A DNA stretch of 34,222 nucleotides from Neobacillus novalis NBRC 102450 (GTDB lineage Bacteria > Bacillota > Bacilli > Bacillales > Cytobacillaceae), in the NCBI RefSeq assembly GCF_001591805.1, contig NZ_BCVP01000048.1:1-34222 (forward strand), read 5' to 3'. The notes below the pieces were generated by a model. It had not been told where the DNA came from. It made no database searches and saw only the letters and a list, made by a program, of their open reading frames with translations. The translations under genes were made by a program, and so were the position numbers. Each line of letters opens with the position of its first letter. The stretch's first letter is position 1. Shown here one piece after another: positions 1 through 7,127 of this stretch.

Positions 1-67
1 AACAATGTATTTACCAATCGAAAAACCCTATTGGTTTTCCGAAAGCTTGTACTCTCTTTTTTAATCA

Positions 68-119
68 GCCGCTTTAAAGCGACCTCATTAATTTATCATA
101 TCCAAATTCGTAATGTCAA
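68..119 (-). promoter_or_regulatory. Strong leftward promoter with rRNA-leader-like hairpin
   Basis: On the minus strand a consensus -35 TTGACA (119-114) is followed by an AT-rich -10 region (GATAAA or TAAATT, about 16-18 bp away). Next comes a GC-rich inverted repeat, GTCGC-TTTAAA-GCGGC (83-68). A consensus -35 plus a short GTCGC/GCGGC stem just downstream resembles rRNA operon leaders of Bacillaceae, so a 16S rRNA gene may begin beyond the left edge. The promoter is seen directly; the rRNA assignment is inference. Confidence 0.5.
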
Positions 120-194
120 CAACTTTTTAAAATTTCTTATTACATTGTTTGACTCTCTCGAAGAGGACAAGATTTAATATAACACGAAAAAATA

Positions 195-246
195 ATGATT
201 GCAATATAATTTTTAAAAATTTTTTCAAAACGTTTATTGCAATCAT
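195..246. repeat. 12-bp inverted repeat with AT-rich 28-nt loop
   Basis: ATGATTGCAATA (195-206) and its exact reverse complement (235-246) flank a 28-nt A/T-rich spacer. It lies just beyond the 3' end of the EamA pseudogene. The loop is long and there is no clean T-tract, so it does not look like a terminator. It could be an operator or a remnant element. Nothing else was recognised in 120-290. Confidence 0.5.
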
Positions 247-291
247 CTATCATGTTCAGATGAATATCATTTGCATTCAATCCTAAAATTA

Positions 292-906
292 TTATTCCTC
301 CACTACTTTATTTAATTTCACTTTTTTCCTTTCATCAATGACAAATAGCAGGATTCCTTCAATTACAATTAATCCACCTAGAACTTGGGTCCAAACCACA
401 TTTTCGTCTAATATGAAGTAGGCGAGAAATGCGGCTCCGATTGGCTCGAATAATATCGCCATCGAAATGGTCGAGCCAATCGGAGCCATTTTAACGACCA
501 ATTGAACAAGGTATGCCCAAGTAAATTTGGGATAAGGGCAAGCAAGATAAAATAGACCCAATCTTGTGTTGGATATGGAAATAATGGTTGACCTGCTGCC
601 AAGGAATAAATTAAAAGGGTTATTGAACTCATAAAAAAGACAATAAATGTATATGTAATAAGTGATAGCCTTTTTCGAACATTTTGCAATTGCAAAAAAA
701 AACCAGTCTTTTCTCGTGATATGACGAAACTCAGAAACATATTTCGTTCAGAAAATAGGAAGCATGAATAGGACAGAAAAAAATAAACGGTAAAAAGCAA
801 TAACTCCTGATGGAGCTGAATTCAACTTTACAAAAATGGCCGATGCAGAAACTGAAATCACACCAACCGCCAGCACTGCATAAGGATTAATTTTTGATTC
901 TTCCAT
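292..906 (-). pseudogene. EamA/DMT-family transporter, decayed
   Basis: This is a remnant of a drug/metabolite (EamA) permease. Reading from ATG 906 gives a good first transmembrane segment (MEESKINPYAVLAVGVISVS...), then a TGA at 748-750. The same frame continues with typical loop sequence (TKYVSEFRHITRKDWFF). Near 684-694 it jumps into another frame encoding the second EamA half (QNVRKRLSLITYTF), so about 90 or more codons covering the middle helices are missing. A further frameshift near 433-487 moves the C-terminus (ILFEPIGAAFLAYFILDE, ending in VVEE) to the third frame. The total of about 615 bp is well short of the roughly 900 bp of an intact gene. There are at least three independent lesions, so it cannot make a working transporter. 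Confidence 0.88.
433..487. repeat. 17-bp perfect inverted repeat at pseudogene frameshift
   Basis: GGCTCCGATTGGCTCGA (433-449) recurs as its exact reverse complement at 471-487, separated by 21 nt. The 433-449 arm encodes the conserved FEPIGA segment of the EamA permease on the minus strand. The other arm sits exactly where the reading frame breaks, which suggests one arm was copied from the other. Confidence 0.8.
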
Positions 907-1026
907 GATGAACTCCTTTATACAAAAATAATCTTTTAGTTTGATTTCATTATTTTACGGGTAAAAATAATTTTTTCTATAAAAAAACATTATATCGGTA
1001 GAATTTGACAATGGACGTGAATTCAT

Positions 1027-1722
1027 ATGAATAGTATTGATATTGAAATTTTAATTAAGTTGGGAATTTCTGCTATTTTCGGACTAATAATCGGTCTAGA
1101 ACGCGAACTTAAAAGAAAACCAGTCGGCTTAAAGACGAGCCTCGTTATTTCCACTGTAAGCTGCTTACTGACAATTGTTTCAATCGAATCAGCTTATATG
1201 TTCCCCGATTCTGACCATGTTAAAATTACAATGGACCCGCTTAGGTTAGCAGCTCAGATTGTATCAGGGATGGGCTTTATAGGTGCGGGAGTCATTCTAA
1301 GAAGAGGCAATGACAGCATATCCGGGCTTACGACGGCTGCGATGATCTGGGGGGCGGCAGGAATCGGGATTGCTGTTGGGGCTGGATTTTTTATAGAAGC
1401 GTTTGCTGGTGTGGCCCTGCTTATTATAAGTGTTGAACTAATTCCTTATTTAGTGAAGTTTATTGGTCCTAAACAATTAAGGGAAAAAGAAATCATGCTC
1501 CAACTCTTTATTAAGGAAAAGATTCAAATCGATAAAGCCATCTCTTTTATTATCGAGAAAAAGTATATTATTCGGAGGATTCGTATTAAGGATTTAGACA
1601 ATGGCGATCATCTTGTGCAAATATTAGTAGCTGTAGATTATCGGGAAAAGACGACTGATGTTTATTTCTTTATTTCAGAATTAGAAGGGGTGCAGAAAGT
1701 GGAAGTAGAAAGCATGCGTTAA
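1027..1722 (+). CDS. MgtC/SapB family membrane protein
   Basis: This 231-residue protein belongs to the MgtC/SapB family. The N-terminal half (about 1-145) is hydrophobic, with four or five helices, and carries family motifs: IGLEREL near residue 22, GMGFIGAGVIL near 80 and GLTTAAMIW near 100. The C-terminal 80 residues are soluble and resemble the ACT-like regulatory domain of longer members. MgtC proteins act at the inner membrane and are linked to growth at low magnesium and, in pathogens, to control of ATP synthase; the role here is unknown. The start at 1027 is preceded by a weak GGACGTGA site. It is transcribed alone, away from the EamA remnant and ahead of the tRNA. Confidence 0.88.
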   Translation: MNSIDIEILIKLGISAIFGLIIGLERELKRKPVGLKTSLVISTVSCLLTIVSIESAYMFPDSDHVKITMDPLRLAAQIVSGMGFIGAGVILRRGNDSISGLTTAAMIWGAAGIGIAVGAGFFIEAFAGVALLIISVELIPYLVKFIGPKQLREKEIMLQLFIKEKIQIDKAISFIIEKKYIIRRIRIKDLDNGDHLVQILVAVDYREKTTDVYFFISELEGVQKVEVESMR

Positions 1723-1760
1723 GTCCCAAAAATTTCTTTCTTCTTTTTAAAAATTCCCTC

Positions 1761-1789
1761 TTGCAAGAATAGATAAAAACGGATATAAT
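1761..1789 (+). promoter_or_regulatory. Sigma-A promoter for tRNA-Ala
   Basis: TTGCAA (1761-1766), a 17-bp spacer and a perfect TATAAT (1784-1789) end 19 bp before the first base of the tRNA. This is near-consensus for the housekeeping sigma factor. Confidence 0.8.
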
Positions 1790-1808
1790 TTTTCTTGTAC
1801 CAAACAAG

Positions 1809-1881
1809 GGGGGCTTAGCTCAGCTGGGAGAGCGTTTGGCTGGCAGCCAAAAGGTCAGCGGTTCGATCCCGCTAGTCTCCA
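1809..1881 (+). tRNA. tRNA-Ala (anticodon GGC)
   Basis: A complete 73-nt cloverleaf can be drawn. The acceptor GGGGGCT pairs with AGTCTCC (two G-U pairs), the D stem is GCTC/GAGC, the anticodon stem TTTGG/CCAAA holds loop CTGGCAG (anticodon GGC, reading GCC/GCU), and the T stem AGCGG/CCGCT holds TTCGATC. The discriminator base is A1881. The 3' CCA is not encoded. It has its own promoter upstream and a strong terminator downstream. Confidence 0.95.
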
Positions 1882-1891
1882 TACATAACAC

Positions 1892-1933
1892 AAAAAAAGA
1901 CACGTCATATCAACAATGACGTGTCTTTTTTTT
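1892..1933. terminator. Bidirectional rho-independent terminator
   Basis: Stem GACACGTCAT (1899-1908) pairs perfectly with ATGACGTGTC (1916-1925) around a 7-nt loop. An A-tract lies on the left and a T-tract on the right. It therefore ends the tRNA transcript rightward and the leftward hydroxyproline operon finishing at 2002. Confidence 0.9.
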
Positions 1934-2001
1934 GTGTTTCTATACTTGATACTTATCATTCATAAAAACACTCCTCTATCGATGCGAACATTTGCGCTTA
2001 C

Positions 2002-2979
2002 TTACAAGCGAATTCGAGTCCCTAGTCCGTTTTGAATCGCTTTTTCGTAAACATATTTTGCTGTTACAATATCAACAACAGCCAATCCGACTGACTTAAA
2101 TATCGTTATTTCTTGGTTGCTTTCTCTTCCGCACCGTTTTCCGCTGACGATTTCCCCTAACTCTGCATAAATATCACTTTCCTTAAAAACTCCCTCGTTA
2201 ATCGGGATTTGCAAGTCTCCAGTCTCCTCTAAGGCCGCTTCTTTTGATTCCACCACTACTTTATCAGCTCTGGAAATGGCATGGGACGGAAGTTCTTGCA
2301 TCGTAGGTTTGAATGAACCGATTGCATTCACGTGAACACCCGTTTTTAAGATTTCAGTAAAAACGGGCGCAGAAGAGTTTGTTGCCGTGACGATAATATC
2401 CGCTTCACGAACTGCCTCATTTGGGTCTGAATATACTTGAACATTCTTATTGAACTTCTTCGTAATGTATTCAGCAAACTCGGCTGCTTTTTGTCTAGTT
2501 CGGTTAGAAACGATAATTCTTTCAATATCCCGAACAGCGAGTACGGCTTCAACCAACCCTTCACTTTGTCCCCCAGTGCCAATAACAGATAATGTTTTTG
2601 CATCCTCCCTTGCTAAATATTTTGTCGCCACCCCACTTAAGGCACCAGTTCGAACCATCGTTAGATAGGACCCTTCCAAAAGTGCAAGCGGCTCTCCTGT
2701 TTCAAAATCCGATAGTATGACAAGTCCGTTTATTGTTTTCTTTCCTATTTTTGGATTATTTGGTGCCACTGTTACAACTTTTATTCCCCATGTGCCAAGC
2801 CTTTCAGCTACCGAGGGCATCACTAATGCTGTATTTTGAGAATCATAGAATGGCAATACCGCCCGGATTGGGGTCACCGTCCTTGACTCCGAAAACTCTT
2901 TTAGAGCACTAGCTGCCTGTTCAATCACTTCATTCATATCTATTAAGCTCTTCTGTTCCTCTGCATTAATCACTAGCAT
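2002..2979 (-). CDS. Ornithine cyclodeaminase/mu-crystallin family reductase (Delta1-pyrroline-2-carboxylate reductase-like)
   Basis: This 325-residue protein is of the OCD/mu-crystallin family. Its features include a Rossmann motif VIGTGGQ at about 132-138, the family's carboxylate-binding Lys67 (WGIKVVT) and Arg110 (MVRTGA), and a C-terminal SVGLAVVDIVTAKYVYE segment. In hydroxyproline clusters such proteins usually reduce Delta1-pyrroline-2-carboxylate to proline with NAD(P)H, after trans-3-hydroxyproline dehydration or other imine formation. Ornithine cyclodeaminase activity is the alternative. ATG 2979 is chosen because AGAGAGGGATGG lies just upstream; a GTG at 3021 would add 14 residues without a better site. 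It is the last gene of the leftward operon and ends at the shared terminator with the tRNA. Confidence 0.87.
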   Translation of the reverse strand: MLVINAEEQKSLIDMNEVIEQAASALKEFSESRTVTPIRAVLPFYDSQNTALVMPSVAERLGTWGIKVVTVAPNNPKIGKKTINGLVILSDFETGEPLALLEGSYLTMVRTGALSGVATKYLAREDAKTLSVIGTGGQSEGLVEAVLAVRDIERIIVSNRTRQKAAEFAEYITKKFNKNVQVYSDPNEAVREADIIVTATNSSAPVFTEILKTGVHVNAIGSFKPTMQELPSHAISRADKVVVESKEAALEETGDLQIPINEGVFKESDIYAELGEIVSGKRCGRESNQEITIFKSVGLAVVDIVTAKYVYEKAIQNGLGTRIRL

Positions 2980-3033
2980 GCTTTCCCATCCCTCTCTGCT
3001 TTTCTGGAATTGGGCATTCACTATTGAAAAAAC

Positions 3034-4038
3034 TTAAGCCAATAAAAACCCTTGTTTCAATGGATCTCTTGGATCAATAACAAATTGGTGGAAGCCGGTG
3101 ATATATGCCTGGCCCGTCACCTTTGAAACAATCGCTTCAAATTCGTCTACCTTTATCCTCGACAGCACTTCTCCAATAAATTGTCCATCAGTAATACACT
3201 CATGGACAAAACTCCCGCCTTCTTTTATAACTCCTTGCTCTACTAATGTAGCTAGCCTGGCTGAAGTCCCTGTTCCGCAAGGGGATCGGTCGACTTGCTC
3301 ATCTGCAAAGATGGTCACATTCCGTAAGTCAGCGCTTTCTCCCTTTGGCTCATCAGAAAATATAACACCATATATTCCTTTTAAATCCTGCTCAAGCGGG
3401 TGCTTCACTTCCATATTGCTTTCAATATAGTGTTTGATTTTTCCACCCCATGTTTGTAACTCAGGTAAATCTTTGAAATTTACGTTCAAACCGAATTCTT
3501 TACTATTTACTACTGCATAAAAGGCTCCGCCAAAAGCGATATCGACTTGAAATTCATGTCCTTCAATTTTAACTGGGACATCCTTTTTATAAACAAAGGA
3601 AGGAACATTTTCAAATGAAACAGATTCCACTTGGTTTCCATTGTATGTTGCATAGGCAATGACCTCTCCGGCGGGGCTGTCAATGACAATCTTTTCTTTG
3701 CCAGCTGACATATCAAACATCCCTGTTTCAATCCCATATGTAACAACAGCAACAATTCCGTGGCCGCACATGGTGCTCCATCCTTCATTATGCATAAACA
3801 ACACGCCGAAATCGGCATGTGAACTTGCTGGCGGTGTAATGATACAACCGTACATGCCATGGTGTCCGCGTGGTTCATACATAAGAACCTCTCGTAAATG
3901 ATCCAAATGCTCCATGCAGTATGCCCGTCTTTCCAATTGAGTGCTGCCTTTTATTTCTGGCAGACCACCAGTAATAATCCGTAATGGTTCACCGTATACA
4001 TGCATATCAACTGTCGTGTACATTTTACTGAAATTCAT
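3034..4038 (-). CDS. Proline racemase family protein (4-hydroxyproline 2-epimerase-like), both catalytic Cys present
   Basis: This is a 334-residue proline racemase/hydroxyproline epimerase family protein. Both acid-base cysteines are present: Cys91 in MCGHG and Cys254 in DRSPCGTGTSA. Trans-3-hydroxyproline dehydratases of this family carry Thr instead of the second Cys, so a racemase/epimerase reaction is favoured. The likely job is inverting C2 of trans-4-hydroxy-L-proline to the D-form for the FAD dehydrogenase. Proline racemase activity cannot be excluded. The start follows a GGGGGGAAG ribosome site. A 133-bp spacer separates it from the upstream DapA-family gene, and I found no -24/-12 promoter there. 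Confidence 0.88.
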   Translation of the reverse strand: MNFSKMYTTVDMHVYGEPLRIITGGLPEIKGSTQLERRAYCMEHLDHLREVLMYEPRGHHGMYGCIITPPASSHADFGVLFMHNEGWSTMCGHGIVAVVTYGIETGMFDMSAGKEKIVIDSPAGEVIAYATYNGNQVESVSFENVPSFVYKKDVPVKIEGHEFQVDIAFGGAFYAVVNSKEFGLNVNFKDLPELQTWGGKIKHYIESNMEVKHPLEQDLKGIYGVIFSDEPKGESADLRNVTIFADEQVDRSPCGTGTSARLATLVEQGVIKEGGSFVHECITDGQFIGEVLSRIKVDEFEAIVSKVTGQAYITGFHQFVIDPRDPLKQGFLLA

Positions 4039-4171
4039 ATTCTTCCCCCCTCTGGATTTTGTTCAAAAATTTCTTCTTCGGCAATAACCATTTAATCCGT
4101 GACATCTGCAAATACCTTTAACACTTTTTACATTTACCGGGGAACTATCCCGGCACATCCTTACCGCGTTT

Positions 4172-5074
4172 TTATGCTCTTGAAACGGCCGTTAAGCTCG
4201 CTAAAATGTCTTTAAGTTTTTGATCTTCCTCAGGTGTCAACCCTAAACGCGGATAACGGGATGGTCCTCCTGCTTGGCCATTCAACTCCATCGCACGTTT
4301 AACAATTTGCACATATTTCCCTGACCCTTCAAGGAATGTACATAGCGGTAAAATGCTATTATTGATTGCCCAGGCCTCTTCTAGCTCACCATTTTGAAAA
4401 TGGTTGAACATGTGTGTCACAAGCTTTGGTACAATGTTCCCCGCGACGGAAATCCAGCCTGTTGCCCCGACCAAATAGGACTCCATGACCAAATCTTCTG
4501 AGCCGCAGAAAACTTCAAAATCGCCTTTCCCATCTCTTGCTAAATCTCGTGCTTTGCGGATATCGCCGCTTGATTCTTTAATATGTGTGACTCTTTCACA
4601 CTCTTTTCCAATTTTAAGCATCAGCTCTGTGCTCATATTGACACCGGATGTAAACGGATTGTTGTAAAGCATAATCGGCACATTCACGGCATTAGAAACT
4701 TCTTTAAAGTGGAAGAAAATTTCTTCTTCCTTCGGTTTGCAATAGTAAGAGTTAATAATCAGGGCACAATCAGCACCGTGTGCTTCAGCTTGTTTCGTAT
4801 ACTCAATGGTTTCTTTCGTTGTTTCCGCAGCTGTTCCAACAATTACTGGAATACGGCCGTTCACTTCCTTCATAACCAATTCAACAATCTGGAACCTTTC
4901 TTCTTTTGATAAACTCACGAATTCTCCTGTACTGCCGTTGATCACAATCCCTGCGACGCCTTGATTCACGAAGTATTTCACATTATTTTTTACTCCGGCC
5001 CAGTCAATCTCCTGTGCCTCATTCATGGGTGTAATCAAAACGGGATATGCTCCTCTAATTGTTGTCACGTACAT
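4172..5074 (-). CDS. DapA-family lyase, probable 1-pyrroline-4-hydroxy-2-carboxylate deaminase
   Basis: This is a 300-residue class I aldolase of the dihydrodipicolinate synthase/N-acetylneuraminate lyase family. It has GSTGE (47-51), the catalytic Tyr137 (LYNNP) and the Schiff-base Lys166 (HIKESSGD). True DapA is usually encoded with lysine genes. Beside hydroxyproline epimerase and oxidase genes, the expected reaction is deamination of Delta1-pyrroline-4-hydroxy-2-carboxylate to 2-oxoglutarate semialdehyde plus ammonia. That substrate is inferred from context; the lyase fold and active site are read directly. ATG 5074 follows a strong GAGGAGGAA site. It lies in the leftward sigma-54 operon, 65 bp after the cysteine-less racemase paralog. 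Confidence 0.87.
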   Translation of the reverse strand: MYVTTIRGAYPVLITPMNEAQEIDWAGVKNNVKYFVNQGVAGIVINGSTGEFVSLSKEERFQIVELVMKEVNGRIPVIVGTAAETTKETIEYTKQAEAHGADCALIINSYYCKPKEEEIFFHFKEVSNAVNVPIMLYNNPFTSGVNMSTELMLKIGKECERVTHIKESSGDIRKARDLARDGKGDFEVFCGSEDLVMESYLVGATGWISVAGNIVPKLVTHMFNHFQNGELEEAWAINNSILPLCTFLEGSGKYVQIVKRAMELNGQAGGPSRYPRLGLTPEEDQKLKDILASLTAVSRA

Positions 5075-5139
5075 TTCCTCCTCAAAGTTTTTATATCAGA
5101 TTAGTATTTTTCTGATTTAATAGAATCCATTTTTAAAAA

Positions 5140-6093
5140 TTACTTCAATAAAAACCCAGCTGCTAGAGGATCTGTCGGATCTAATACAAATGTTTGTAAA
5201 CCTGTAATGAAACCACGGCTTGTCACCGTAAACTGATAAACATTCTCTGTTTGTTCAGCGACTTTTGCTGCCAAGCGGCTTTCGAAAATACTTTCATTCA
5301 CAAGTCCTTGTTCTGAACGCAATGCTCCCTTAGCTAGTAAACTTGTATAACAAGCGAACGTTGGTCCAAAGCCAGGTGAACGAACGATAAATTGATCCTC
5401 TCGGAACGTAATTGATTTAATTCGCCCCACATCTAATGCAGAATCGTCTAGTAAAATGGCCGCTTGTACCTGGGCCTCTGAATCAAGTGCCTGAAACACC
5501 GTACATGCCCAGCTTTTTAATTCAGATAGATCCTCCACCCGAATCTCTACAGGAAGATTGCGCTTCTCAAACACTGCATAGACTTGATCCGCTTGCACGA
5601 GGGAGAACTTTGTGTTTAAACGTGAATGTGCGAGCTGGACATCTTGTTGGATCACATGACACGGATCGCTTTCCAGCCTCACTGAAACGACTTCTTCCTG
5701 TTCCACGATAGCGGTTACGGAGATCACACCGGTGAGAGTTTCGATTTTGTATTCACTTGTTTCATTAGTTTGCAAATGGCCGCATTCTAATAAAGCTGTA
5801 ATTACGGCAACGATGCCGCCGTAATGAACAGGGACCGTTCCCTCATGGTTAAAAAAGAGCACTGCTGCATCCGCTTCCGGGCTAATCGGCGGAAGGACGA
5901 GGCAGCCATTTAATCCAGCGAACCCACGAGGCTCATTTAATAATAGGTTTTTCTCCACTTCATACATTTGTGGAAACTTTTCATACAGCTGCTCCAGGCT
6001 CTGATAATGAATGAGTGGAACGTTATGAATAATGCGGAACGCCTCGCCGGCTACATGGACATCCGTTGTTGTGTACACTTTTTGAATCTTCAT
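5140..6093 (-). CDS. Proline racemase family paralog lacking both catalytic cysteines
   Basis: This 317-residue protein is homologous end to end with the two neighbouring racemases: N-terminal VYTTTDVHVAGE, NEPRG near 53-57, and C-terminal FVLDPTDPLAAGFLL. Its active site is rewritten. The MCGHG box is VHYGG, with His90 in place of the first Cys. The DRSPCGTGTSA box is VRSPGFGPTFA, with Gly241 in place of the second Cys and the Asp lost too. The frame is intact, the ribosome site (GGAGGACG) is good, and ATGA overlap couples it to the upstream racemase, so it is not simply decaying. Racemase or epimerase chemistry by the known two-thiol mechanism is impossible. It may be a pseudoenzyme partner, a sensor, or an enzyme with new chemistry. 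Confidence 0.88.
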   Translation of the reverse strand: MKIQKVYTTTDVHVAGEAFRIIHNVPLIHYQSLEQLYEKFPQMYEVEKNLLLNEPRGFAGLNGCLVLPPISPEADAAVLFFNHEGTVPVHYGGIVAVITALLECGHLQTNETSEYKIETLTGVISVTAIVEQEEVVSVRLESDPCHVIQQDVQLAHSRLNTKFSLVQADQVYAVFEKRNLPVEIRVEDLSELKSWACTVFQALDSEAQVQAAILLDDSALDVGRIKSITFREDQFIVRSPGFGPTFACYTSLLAKGALRSEQGLVNESIFESRLAAKVAEQTENVYQFTVTSRGFITGLQTFVLDPTDPLAAGFLLK

Positions 6094-7127
6094 TTCACGT
6101 CCTCCGTTTCATGTTCCATCGGTGGAATGAGCAGAAACCCTTCTTTAAGCGGATCTTCCTTATGGTAAAAGAACCGGTGCATGCCCATTAGCCAAGCGGA
6201 TCCAGCAATTTTTGTCACCACTGCCTCTACACCTTCCACGCTGGTGGTTTCAAGGATGGATCCTCGAAATAACGAGCCGACAATACTTTCATGAACAAAT
6301 TCTTCGCCAAGGCCAATCTTTTGATTAGCGTAAAGCACAGCTAGTTTGGCAGACGTACCGGTTCCACACGGTGAACGATCAATTCCCCCTGGAGGGACAA
6401 TAACTGTATTTTTTACGTCGGCATCTTTATGTGTTGGATTGGTATAAAATTCAACATGGGTGAGCCCGCGAATGAATGGATATTTCGGGTGAACAATCTC
6501 TGTTTTTTCATTAATCATGTTTCGGATGGTGATAGCTTTTTCGATAATCTGCGAAGCATTCTCCGGTATTAAGTCTAGACCGACCGATTTAGCATCAATG
6601 ATCGCGTAAAAATTCCCGCCGTAGGCAATATCTGCATCCACCGGTCCAATCCCTTCGACGTCAACGGAAACACTTTTTAAAAGAAAAGCAGGAACATTGC
6701 AAAAGGACACCTCTTTCGCTTTGCCTCCTTCTACAGCAATTTCTACTTCCACAAGCCCAGCAGGTGTATCCAATTTTACTGAAGTGACTGGCTCTTGAAT
6801 CGGAATTAGTCCTGACTCTACTAAAGCCGTGCATACACCAATTGTGTCATGACCGCACATTGGCAAATAGCCTCCTGTTTCTATGTAAATCACACCGATG
6901 TCCGCTTCCGGATGACATGGATCCGTGAGCAGAGCTCCAGACATGACATCATGGCCGCGCGGTTCGTTCATTAATAGTTTGCGAATCCAGTCATACTCCT
7001 CTTTCATATAAAGCATTTTTTCAGACATCGTTTCTCCCACTAATTCCGGGAGACCGCTAATGACCGTCCTTGTCGGATTCCCGCCTGTATGTGTATCAAT
7101 CGTTGTAAATACTTTATGTGTCTTCAC
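6090..7127 (-). CDS. Proline racemase family protein (proline or hydroxyproline racemase/epimerase), both Cys present
   Basis: This 345-residue family member has Cys91 in MCGHDTIG and Cys254 in DRSPCGTGTSA, the pair needed for two-base racemisation. It differs from the 3034-4038 paralog beside the first Cys (MCGHD versus MCGHG), so substrate preference may differ (for example proline versus 4-hydroxyproline). It starts at GTG 7127, with a 4-nt GTGA overlap with the stop of the FAD oxidase gene, and its own stop overlaps the next ATG. Translation of the three genes is therefore probably coupled. It is second in the operon behind the sigma-54 promoter at 8340-8355. Confidence 0.88.
   Translation of the reverse strand: MKTHKVFTTIDTHTGGNPTRTVISGLPELVGETMSEKMLYMKEEYDWIRKLLMNEPRGHDVMSGALLTDPCHPEADIGVIYIETGGYLPMCGHDTIGVCTALVESGLIPIQEPVTSVKLDTPAGLVEVEIAVEGGKAKEVSFCNVPAFLLKSVSVDVEGIGPVDADIAYGGNFYAIIDAKSVGLDLIPENASQIIEKAITIRNMINEKTEIVHPKYPFIRGLTHVEFYTNPTHKDADVKNTVIVPPGGIDRSPCGTGTSAKLAVLYANQKIGLGEEFVHESIVGSLFRGSILETTSVEGVEAVVTKIAGSAWLMGMHRFFYHKEDPLKEGFLLIPPMEHETEDVK

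Noticed and set aside
3510..3878. Minus-strand 122-codon frame inside the racemase gene at 3034-4038
   Set aside because: Out-of-frame shadow with a Leu/Cys/Met-rich, non-protein-like composition.
4137..4153. CCGGG/CCCGG hairpin between the DapA-family and racemase genes
   Set aside because: Only 5 bp and no T-run on either strand, so not called as terminator or regulatory element.
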